Shown: in pieces, positions 1-5,297 of the stretch | Position numbering within the stretch: the stretch's first letter is position 1 | Layout: the number at the start of each line of letters is the position of its first letter | Assembly (NCBI GenBank): GCA_945931735.1 | Contig: CAMEPN010000154.1 | Span: 1 to 5,297 of the forward strand | Reading direction: 5' to 3' | DNA from: an uncultured Clostridia bacterium | Lineage (GTDB): Bacteria > Bacillota > Clostridia > Oscillospirales > Ruminococcaceae | DNA length: 5,297 nucleotides | Notes under the pieces: model-generated | Told to the model about the DNA's origin: nothing | The model's input: the letters and a program-made list of their open reading frames with translations, nothing else | Databases searched by the model: none | Program-made: the position numbers and the translations under genes

Positions 1-1359
1 AAACGAATTGAGGAGCAGGACAAAAATCTGATCGCTTACATTACCGTAACCAAGGAAAAAGCGCTTCGTGACGCGGAAAACGCGCAGAAGCTGATTGACG
101 CGGGAAAAGCCTCCGCGCTCACAGGAATTCCGCTTGCGATTAAGGACAATATCTGCACGGACGGCGTGAAAACCACCTGTTCAAGCCGAATGCTCGAGAA
201 TTTTATCCCGCCGTACAATGCGACCGTTATCGAGAAGCTGAACGCCGAGGGCTATGTTCTGCTCGGAAAGGCTTCGATGGACGAGTTCGCGATGGGCGGT
301 TCAACCCAAACCTCAGCGTTCGCCAAAACCAAAAATCCCTACGATTTGGAGCGCGTTCCGGGCGGTTCGTCGGGCGGCTCAGCGGCAGCGGTTGCTGCTT
401 CCATTGCACCGGCAGCTCTCGGCTCGGACACCGGCGGTTCAATCCGTCAGCCCTCGTCCTTCTGCGGAGTTACGGGCATCAAGCCGACCTACGGCAGAGT
501 TTCGCGCTATGGACTGGTTGCGTTTGCAAGCTCGCTCGACCAAATCGGTCCGATTGCAAACGACGCGCACGACTGCGCAATTCTCCTCAACTCAATCTGC
601 GGTCACGACCGTCACGACGCGACATCTGCGCGTGTTTCCGCGCCCGATTTCACCGAGAAGCTCGGACAGCCGATTAAGGGAATGAAAATCGCGCTTCCGA
701 AGGAATTTTACTCCGATGCAATTGACGACTGCGTAAAAAAAGCGGTTATGGACGCGGCTCACGAGCTGGAAAAGCAGGGCGCGGTGCTCGTTGACTGCTC
801 GATGCCGGGGCTGAAGTACGCAATCCCTGCGTATTATCTGATAGCCTGCGCGGAGGCTGCTTCCAACCTCTCGCGCTTTGACGGTATAAAGTACGGCTAC
901 CGCGGCGAGGGAAGAACGTTCGGAGAGTTGATTATTGACAGCCGAAACAAGGGCTTCGGCGAGGAAGTAAAGCGCCGTATTCTTCTCGGCAACTACGCGC
1001 TCTCAAGCGGCTACTATGACGCGTATTACAAGAAGGCGCTTGCGCTTAAACAGGAGATTATCAAGGAGTACAGCGAGATTTTCGAGCAGTGCAATGTAAT
1101 TCTCACGCCGACCGCGCCGACTCCCGCATATAAAATAGGTGCACAGGACAACGACCCCGTCAAGATGTACACGGCGGATATCTGCACGGTCACGGTGAAC
1201 ATCGCGGGACTTCCGGGCATTTCGACAACCTGCGGCTACACGGAAAACGGCTTGCCTATCGGAATGTCGGTTATCGGAAAACGCTTTGACGAGCAGACGA
1301 TTTTGCAGTGCGCGAACGCTTTTGAACAGGGCTTTTCGCCTGTCGCGCCGAAGCTTTAA
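1..1359 (+). CDS. gatA: Asp-tRNA(Asn)/Glu-tRNA(Gln) amidotransferase subunit A (5' end cut by window)
   Basis: GatA is the glutaminase subunit of the cytoplasmic GatCAB complex. It releases ammonia from glutamine, and GatB uses that ammonia to amidate mischarged Glu-tRNA(Gln) or Asp-tRNA(Asn). The frame is open from base 1, so the true start is upstream; the GTG at 166 lies inside the conserved fold and is not the start. 452 residues are visible. Compared with family members of about 485 residues, roughly 31 N-terminal residues are missing. All three residues of the amidase-signature Ser-cisSer-Lys triad are present: Lys48 in IKDN (142-144), Ser123 in PGGSSGGSAA (367-369) and Ser147 in DTGGSIRQ (439-441). 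Further GatA hallmarks are MDEFAMGGST, KPTYGRVSRYGL, FASSLDQIGP and ALSSGYYDAYYKK. No frameshift is seen. gatB follows after 12 nt, which fits a gatCAB operon; gatC is not in view. The function is assigned from the family and is very secure. Confidence 0.97.
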   Translation, partial: KRIEEQDKNLIAYITVTKEKALRDAENAQKLIDAGKASALTGIPLAIKDNICTDGVKTTCSSRMLENFIPPYNATVIEKLNAEGYVLLGKASMDEFAMGGSTQTSAFAKTKNPYDLERVPGGSSGGSAAAVAASIAPAALGSDTGGSIRQPSSFCGVTGIKPTYGRVSRYGLVAFASSLDQIGPIANDAHDCAILLNSICGHDRHDATSARVSAPDFTEKLGQPIKGMKIALPKEFYSDAIDDCVKKAVMDAAHELEKQGAVLVDCSMPGLKYAIPAYYLIACAEAASNLSRFDGIKYGYRGEGRTFGELIIDSRNKGFGEEVKRRILLGNYALSSGYYDAYYKKALALKQEIIKEYSEIFEQCNVILTPTAPTPAYKIGAQDNDPVKMYTADICTVTVNIAGLPGISTTCGYTENGLPIGMSVIGKRFDEQTILQCANAFEQGFSPVAPKL

Positions 1360-1369
1360 GGGGGTGGAG
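1357..1369 (+). promoter_or_regulatory. gatB ribosome binding site overlapping the gatA stop codon
   Basis: The run TAAGGGGGTGG starts with the gatA stop codon TAA (1357-1359) and differs at only one internal position from TAAGGAGGTG, the long complement of the 16S rRNA 3' end; G in place of A can still form a G-U wobble. The GGGGG core ends 7 nt before the ATG at 1372. This supports 1372 as the gatB start over the in-frame ATG at 1393, and suggests that ribosomes ending gatA can restart on gatB. The coupling itself is inference. Confidence 0.75.
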
Positions 1370-1371
1370 AA

Positions 1372-2811
1372 ATGAGTGCATTTTATCCAACAATGGGACT
1401 TGAAATTCACGCAGAATTGCTGACAAAATCGAAGGTTTTCTGCACCTGCTCCGCCGAATTCGGAGGAACACCAAACTCGCGCTGCTGCCCCGTGTGCAGC
1501 GGTTTGCCGGGAACTCTGCCCGTACTCAACCAAAAGGCGGTTGAGTATATCATCAAGGCGGGCTATGTGATGAACTGCGACATCTCACGTTTCACAAAAT
1601 GGGACAGAAAGAACTATTTCTACCCCGACCTGCCCAAGGCATATCAGATATCGCAGGCGGACGTTCCGCTCTGCGAGCACGGCTATGTCGACGTGATGAT
1701 GAACGGCGTCGAAAAGCGCATAGGAATAACCCGTATCCATATCGAGGAGGACGCGGGGAAAATGTTCCATGACGAGGCAGCGCATGGGTCGCTTGTCGAT
1801 TTCAACCGCTGCGGCGTTCCGCTTATCGAGATCGTTTCCGAGCCGGATATGAGAAGCAGCGAGGAGGCTAAGGCTTTCCTTGACACGTTAAAAGCCATAC
1901 TTCAGTACCTTGACATTTCCGACTGCAAGATGCAGGAAGGCTCTATCCGCTGCGACGTCAACGTATCCGTCCGTCCGAAAGGAAGCGACAAATTCGGCAC
2001 GCGCTGCGAGATGAAAAACGTGAACAGCTTTTCGGCGGCAATGCGCGCGATAGATTACGAGGCGCAGCGGCAGATCAAGGCGCTTGAGCGCGGAGAAGCA
2101 ATAATGCAGGAAACGCGCCGCTGGGACGACGCAAAGGGAATGAGCTTCACGCTCCGCACCAAGGAGGAAGCGCAGGACTATCGCTATTTCCCCGAGCCTG
2201 ACCTCACGACGATATATGTTCCTATGGAAAGGGTCGAGGAGCTTAAGGCGGAGATACCCGAGCTTCCTAACGCGAAGATACGCCGCTATGTTAAGCAGCT
2301 TGGTCTTTCGCAGGCGGACGCGCAGCTTATCGCGGAAAATCTCCCGCGCTGCCGTTTGTTTGACGAGTGCATTGCGCTCGGCGGCTGCTCCGCGAAGAAC
2401 GCCGCGAACTGGGTGCTCGCCGATGTGTCGAAGTACATGAACGACACGGGCAGGGATATCTCCGAAACAAATCTGACCGCCGAAAAGCTTGTTAAAATTA
2501 TCTCGCTTATCGAGCAGAACAGGATATCCAACTCCTCGGGCAAGATTATTTTCGAGGAGATACTTGCGAACGGCGCGGACATTGATAAGGTCATTGAGGA
2601 AAAGGGGCTTGCCCAGATATCCGACGACGGCGCTATCGAAAAGATCGTTTCCGAAGTCCTCGCCGCAAATCAAAAGTCGATAGACGACTACAAGAACGGC
2701 AAAACGAACGCGCTCGGATATCTTGTGGGTCAGTGCATGAAGGCTTCAAAGGGGCAGGCTAACCCCGCGAAGTGCAAGGAGCTTGTTCTAAAATCGCTTG
2801 AGAGCCGATAA
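1372..2811 (+). CDS. gatB: Asp-tRNA(Asn)/Glu-tRNA(Gln) amidotransferase subunit B
   Basis: GatB is the kinase/transamidase subunit of GatCAB. It binds the mischarged tRNA, activates the glutamyl or aspartyl carboxylate with ATP, and amidates it with ammonia channelled from GatA. The 479-residue length is normal for the family. The N-terminal catalytic cradle runs over about residues 5-290: GLEIHAEL (9-16), DRKNYFYPDLPKAYQIS, RIHIEEDAGK, GVPLIEIVSEPD, SDCKMQEGSIRCD and DYRYFPEPDL. Residues such as Glu11, His13 and the acidic pair in HIEEDAGK match the conserved metal/ATP site. Cys24, Cys26, Cys39 and Cys42 (CTC and CPVC) form the zinc-type cluster that some GatB proteins keep and others, such as the S. 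aureus protein, lack. The C-terminal helical and YqeY-like tail, which contacts tRNA, is complete and carries ISNSSGKIIFEEI, GLAQISDDGAI and LVGQCMKASKGQANP. The gene is second in the operon, and a terminator starts 8 nt after its stop. Confidence 0.97.
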   Translation: MSAFYPTMGLEIHAELLTKSKVFCTCSAEFGGTPNSRCCPVCSGLPGTLPVLNQKAVEYIIKAGYVMNCDISRFTKWDRKNYFYPDLPKAYQISQADVPLCEHGYVDVMMNGVEKRIGITRIHIEEDAGKMFHDEAAHGSLVDFNRCGVPLIEIVSEPDMRSSEEAKAFLDTLKAILQYLDISDCKMQEGSIRCDVNVSVRPKGSDKFGTRCEMKNVNSFSAAMRAIDYEAQRQIKALERGEAIMQETRRWDDAKGMSFTLRTKEEAQDYRYFPEPDLTTIYVPMERVEELKAEIPELPNAKIRRYVKQLGLSQADAQLIAENLPRCRLFDECIALGGCSAKNAANWVLADVSKYMNDTGRDISETNLTAEKLVKIISLIEQNRISNSSGKIIFEEILANGADIDKVIEEKGLAQISDDGAIEKIVSEVLAANQKSIDDYKNGKTNALGYLVGQCMKASKGQANPAKCKELVLKSLESR

Positions 2812-2818
2812 AAAACAT

Positions 2819-2848
2819 TCCCGCCTGCGGATAACAGGCGGGATTTTT
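2819..2848 (+). terminator. Intrinsic terminator of gatAB, probably bidirectional with pfp
   Basis: A perfect 9-bp stem, TCCCGCCTG (2819-2827) with CAGGCGGGA (2835-2843), encloses a 7-nt loop and is followed directly by five T (2844-2848), a classic rho-independent terminator for gatB. Read on the minus strand, the same stem is followed by ATG and then six T (the A-run at 2810-2815). It can therefore also stop transcription of the convergent pfp gene, whose stop codon lies 13 nt from the stem. No other hairpin is available to pfp in this 45-nt gap. The + strand role is well supported. The minus-strand role is weaker because its T-run starts 3 nt away from the stem. Confidence 0.85.
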
Positions 2849-2856
2849 GTGTGGAA

Positions 2857-4071
2857 TTATTGATTAAGTCGGAAGTGAACGGGTATTCCGTTGCGGTATT
2901 CAATTTCCGGCTCGCCCTGTATCAGCGGGAGGAAGTAATTCAGCGCGTCTATCGTCACGTTGTTGCCCTCGGAATTTATCCATTCGCGCGGGAACTTTTT
3001 TTCTTGATTGGCTATTTTCGCAATGTCGGCGGTGTCTATCTCGACGCGGTAGGGGTTGTTGCTTATCCGCCTGAAAATCATCATGACGCCGCTTTTTCCG
3101 TATTCAAGCGCGGCGGAAACTGCCGCCCTGCCGATACGCTCCGCCTCGTTTATGTCGGTGAGCGACGCGATGTGCGAGCTGCACCGCTGCATTACGTTAA
3201 GCTCTATCGAGCGCACCTTGCAGCCGATATGCGCGGCGGTGTATTTTTCGAGATATTTTCCTATCCCCGAAAGATATTTATGCCCGAACGCGTCGGTAAG
3301 CTCCGAGGAAAATTCATCGGTGCTTTCGCATTTTACGCCCTCAGAAACCGCGACAATGACCGCCTTGTAGCGGTGCTGAGCCTCCTTGACGTCGTTAAGA
3401 TACTTTTCAAGCGAGAAGTCGCTTTCGGGGAGATATATCATATGCGGAGCAGGCTCTCCGTTTGCGCGGAGAACGCAGGACGCCGCCGCGAGCCAGCCCG
3501 CCTCGCGCCCCATTATCTCCACTATTGTGACGGAGGGAATGGAGTAAACGCGGCTGTCGCGGATTATTTCTTGCAGGGAAGTGGCAACATATTTCGCCGC
3601 CGAGCCGAAGCCGGGCGTATGGTCGGTTTCGGTCACGTCGTTGTCGATAGTTTTCGGCACGCCGACGACCTTTATATCAACGCCCTTTGCCTTGAAATAA
3701 CCGTCGAGCTTCATTACGGTGTCCATGCTGTCGTTTCCGCCGATGTAGAAGAACGCGCGTATATTGTGGCGGTTAAAGGTTTCGAGCACCTTTCTGTATG
3801 GCTCCTCGTCCTCGCTGAAGTCTTTGAGCTTGTAGCGGCAGCTTCCGAGTATCGTGGACGGAGTTTTCATCAAAAGCTGCTTGTCGTGCTCGTCCATGAT
3901 TATGTTCCGCAGGTTGAACAGCCTGTTGTTGAGTATACCCTCGATACCGTTTTCCGAGCCGAAAATCTCGTCCACCTCGGGGCATTTCTCCGCGCCCGAA
4001 AATACTCCCGCAAGGGAAGCGTTTATAGCGGCGGTGGGCCCGCCCGATTGTGCGACAGCGACATTAAACAT
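2857..4071 (-). CDS. pfp: Pyrophosphate-type 6-phosphofructokinase (PPi--fructose 6-phosphate 1-phosphotransferase)
   Basis: This is a cytoplasmic glycolytic enzyme predicted to phosphorylate fructose 6-phosphate at C1 using PPi, a reversible reaction that also serves gluconeogenesis (EC 2.7.1.90). The 404-residue length suits the bacterial PPi-PFK group that carries a GGNDS motif. The N-terminal AQSGGPTAAINAS (7-19) is the phosphate-donor loop. In GGNDS (111-115), Asp114 occupies the site of E. coli Gly104, and in PKTIDND (139-145) Lys140 occupies the site of Gly124; this Asp/Lys pair is the known mark of PPi use. Asp143 is the expected catalytic base and Asp145 its partner. MGREAGWLA (187-195) and Arg296 in LNVMQR match the sugar-phosphate site. 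The ATG at 4071 has GGAGG 9 nt upstream. The gene converges on gatB and lies downstream of an ATP-type paralogue on the same strand, separated from it by a terminator and a promoter. Donor specificity is inferred from residues, not measured. Confidence 0.9.
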   Translation of the reverse strand: MFNVAVAQSGGPTAAINASLAGVFSGAEKCPEVDEIFGSENGIEGILNNRLFNLRNIIMDEHDKQLLMKTPSTILGSCRYKLKDFSEDEEPYRKVLETFNRHNIRAFFYIGGNDSMDTVMKLDGYFKAKGVDIKVVGVPKTIDNDVTETDHTPGFGSAAKYVATSLQEIIRDSRVYSIPSVTIVEIMGREAGWLAAASCVLRANGEPAPHMIYLPESDFSLEKYLNDVKEAQHRYKAVIVAVSEGVKCESTDEFSSELTDAFGHKYLSGIGKYLEKYTAAHIGCKVRSIELNVMQRCSSHIASLTDINEAERIGRAAVSAALEYGKSGVMMIFRRISNNPYRVEIDTADIAKIANQEKKFPREWINSEGNNVTIDALNYFLPLIQGEPEIEYRNGIPVHFRLNQ

Positions 4072-4080
4072 AAAATCTAT

Positions 4081-4085
4081 CCTCC
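4081..4085 (-). promoter_or_regulatory. pfp ribosome binding site
   Basis: On the minus strand, GGAGG stands 9 nt before the ATG at 4071-4069. It is a full-strength Shine-Dalgarno core and fixes the start at residue MFNVAVAQSGG, just ahead of the donor loop, where this family normally begins. Confidence 0.85.
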
Positions 4086-4112
4086 AACATATTGTTTGAA
4101 AACACCTTTACT

Positions 4113-4141
4113 ATTATAATACATTCGGCAAGAAAATACAA
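4113..4141 (-). promoter_or_regulatory. Likely sigma-A promoter for pfp
   Basis: The minus strand reads TTGTAT (-35, 4141-4136), a 17-nt spacer, then TATAAT (-10, 4118-4113). The -10 is a perfect consensus and the spacing is optimal. The -35 keeps only the TTG core (3 of 6). Transcription would start near 4106 and give a leader of about 35 nt that contains the GGAGG site. The DNA upstream (4150-4180) is AT-rich, as promoter-upstream DNA often is. The promoter sits just downstream of the pfkA terminator, so pfp appears to be a separate transcription unit. Confidence 0.65.
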
Positions 4142-4174
4142 TAGCTTGGGAAGATAATTATATTTTATTAATGC

Positions 4175-4206
4175 ACAAAAAACCGCCCGATTTTACGCGG
4201 GCGGTT
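4175..4206 (-). terminator. Intrinsic terminator of the pfkA-like gene
   Basis: Read on the minus strand, AACCGCCCG (4206-4198) pairs perfectly over 9 bp with CGGGCGGTT (4189-4181) around an 8-nt loop. The T-run starts inside the 3' arm and continues directly after the stem, giving six T in all, then GTGC. The stem starts 35 nt after the stop codon of the pfkA-like gene. On the + strand the stem is followed by TGTGATA, so it acts in one direction only. It should insulate pfp from read-through. Confidence 0.88.
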
Positions 4207-4230
4207 GTGATATATGTCAGTCACCTGCAC

Positions 4231-4245
4231 TTAACGTTACGTTAA
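4231..4245. repeat. Short interrupted palindrome over the pfkA stop codon
   Basis: TTAACGT and ACGTTAA are perfect 7-nt inverted arms around a single central T. One arm contains the TAA stop codon of the minus-strand gene. The arms are AT-rich with a one-base centre, which suits a protein-binding site on duplex DNA better than an RNA hairpin. No function is known, and chance is a real alternative. Confidence 0.4.
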
Positions 4246-5297
4246 TCGCCGAAAGAAATTCCGATATCTCTTGCGGTTTTGACCATCTTGCAGTCGGCGG
4301 GGACGAACTTTGTTTTCATAGCGACGTCGCCGAGCGGGTTCTCGGTTATTTTTCCGTCGACCATTGCAACCGTGAAGCCGAATTTCTCCTGCTTAAGAAG
4401 CTGGGCAGCGTGCGCGCCGAACTGCGTAGCGAGGATACGGTCATATGCAGAGGGGCTGCCGCCGCGGAGGATATGCCCCGGAACGACTGTCCTTGTTTCA
4501 AGACCCGTCATAGTCTGAATATCCCTTGCGATACGGGCGGTCGCGGTGGTTTCGCCGCGGTCGGCGCGTGCCTTTGCGCGCTCCTTTTTCTTCAGCTTTG
4601 CTTCCTCGACATCGAAGCAGCCCTCTGCCACCGCAAGGATAGAGAAAGCCTTGCCTGCGTCAGCGCGCTTCCGGCACGCAGCAGCGACTTTTTCAATGTT
4701 ATAGGGTATCTCGGGCAGGAGGATAATGTCCGCGCCGCCCGCAAGTCCGCTGTACAGCGTGAGCCAGCCTGCCTTGTTGCCCATTATTTCGATGACCATT
4801 ATGCGGCTGTGGGAGTTTGCGGTTGTATGGATACGGTCAATAACTTCCGTGCCTATGTCAACGGCGGTGTGGAAGCCGAATGTAACGTCTGTGCCGAAGA
4901 TGTCGTTGTCGATCGTCTTGGGCAGACCGATAACGTTAAGTCCCTCTTCGGACAGCATATTTGCGGTCTTATGGGTGCCGTTTCCGCCGAGCGTGAACAG
5001 GCAGTCGAGCTTGAGGTCTTTGTAGGTCTGCTTCATTTCCTTAACCTTGTCGACCTTATCGTCCTCGATTATCTGCATCATCTTATAGGGCGTGCGCTTT
5101 GTTCCGAGGATAGTTCCGCCCTGAGTAAGAATGCCCGAAAAATCCGACGGCTCCATGACCTTATAATCGCCGTGGATAAGCCCGTGATAACCGTCGTGAA
5201 TGCCGACTATCTCGACCTTGTCCTCGCCGAACGCCTCGTAGGTCGCCTTTGCGACGCCTCTTATTGTGGCGTTAAGTCCGGGGCAGTCGCCGCCGCT
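4242..5297 (-). CDS. pfkA: ATP-type 6-phosphofructokinase (N-terminal end cut by window)
   Basis: This cytoplasmic glycolytic enzyme is predicted to transfer phosphate from ATP to C1 of fructose 6-phosphate (EC 2.7.1.11). The frame is open to the window edge: 351 residues are visible, starting with SGGDCPGLNATIRG, so only about 9-11 residues are missing. The ATG at 5156 is internal and not the start. Motifs in order, by visible residue: GGTILGTKR (60-68, with Arg68 like E. coli Arg72), GGNGT (104-108), PKTIDND (126-132), IMGNKAGWL (171-179), HILRGGSPSAYDR (275-287). Gly107 at the E. coli Gly104 site points to ATP. Lys127 at the Gly124 site is PPi-like, but the Gly/Lys pair is known in ATP-dependent enzymes such as those of trypanosomes and some actinobacteria. 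Asp130 is the expected catalytic base. A Lys/Arg/Glu-rich stretch (about 231-248) follows AVAEGC, where related clostridial proteins also carry charged residues. The gene has its own terminator before pfp. Confidence 0.9.
   Translation of the reverse strand, partial: SGGDCPGLNATIRGVAKATYEAFGEDKVEIVGIHDGYHGLIHGDYKVMEPSDFSGILTQGGTILGTKRTPYKMMQIIEDDKVDKVKEMKQTYKDLKLDCLFTLGGNGTHKTANMLSEEGLNVIGLPKTIDNDIFGTDVTFGFHTAVDIGTEVIDRIHTTANSHSRIMVIEIMGNKAGWLTLYSGLAGGADIILLPEIPYNIEKVAAACRKRADAGKAFSILAVAEGCFDVEEAKLKKKERAKARADRGETTATARIARDIQTMTGLETRTVVPGHILRGGSPSAYDRILATQFGAHAAQLLKQEKFGFTVAMVDGKITENPLGDVAMKTKFVPADCKMVKTARDIGISFGD

Noticed and set aside
166..168. GTG at 166 as the gatA start
   Set aside because: It would remove the catalytic Lys at 142-144 (IKDN), and the conserved frame continues to base 1. 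The gene is cut by the window edge instead.
1888..2673. A 261-codon open frame on the - strand inside gatB
   Set aside because: It is antisense to the conserved GatB core, has no known motif and no supporting upstream signals. It is a shadow of gatB codon usage.
2851..4119. A 422-codon open frame on the + strand opposite pfp
   Set aside because: It lies over a gene with clear PFK motifs in the other strand. Its translation has no recognisable domain and is rich in Arg, Val and Tyr, as expected for a mirror frame. It starts at a GTG just after the gatB terminator with no convincing ribosome binding site and runs through the pfp promoter. It is an effect of codon bias.
4072..4180. Riboswitch or small RNA in the pfp leader
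   Set aside because: The predicted leader is only about 35 nt, AT-rich and without a clear stem, which is too short for a known riboswitch. The rest of the gap is explained by the promoter and the terminator.
5154..5156. ATG at 5156 as the start of the second PFK
   Set aside because: The 47 codons upstream encode the conserved SGGDCPGLNATIRG donor loop in the same frame, so the start lies beyond the window.
1..5297. Mobile element, CRISPR, toxin-antitoxin or other accessory system
   Set aside because: All four coding regions are core housekeeping genes with intact frames. No direct repeats, transposase, tRNA or integration signals were seen, and base composition looks even across the genes.

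Overview
The window is ordinary core-metabolism DNA, most likely from a member of the class Clostridia (Firmicutes), perhaps a Ruminococcaceae/Oscillospiraceae- or Lachnospiraceae-like gut lineage. The evidence is the gatA-gatB operon, strong AGGAGG-type ribosome binding sites, a TATAAT promoter in an AT-rich gap, and two phosphofructokinases of types common in Clostridia. Base composition is moderate by eye. The genus-level placement is inference only.

Layout: positions 1-2811 (+ strand) hold the 3' part of gatA and all of gatB, 12 nt apart. A 9-bp hairpin at 2819-2848 ends this operon. Its stem is followed by T on both strands, so it probably also terminates the convergent gene on the other side. 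Positions 2857-4071 (- strand) hold a complete phosphofructokinase with pyrophosphate-type active-site residues (pfp). Positions 4072-4241 are the only sizeable gap (170 nt). It holds the pfp ribosome binding site, a likely sigma-A promoter for pfp, and a strong terminator for the next gene. Positions 4242-5297 (- strand) hold a second phosphofructokinase with ATP-type residues (pfkA-like), cut by the window edge about ten residues after its start.

How the genes work together: GatA and GatB, with GatC (expected upstream, outside the window), form the amidotransferase that turns Glu-tRNA(Gln), and in many bacteria Asp-tRNA(Asn), into Gln-tRNA(Gln) and Asn-tRNA(Asn). The two phosphofructokinases act at the same glycolytic step, fructose 6-phosphate to fructose 1,6-bisphosphate. 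Their signatures predict different phosphoryl donors: PPi, with a reversible reaction, and ATP, essentially irreversible. They lie on the same strand, but a terminator and a new promoter separate them, so they can be transcribed independently.

I found no mobile element, CRISPR array, RNA gene or undescribed system. The most interesting point is the paired ATP-/PPi-type phosphofructokinases and how they are arranged.
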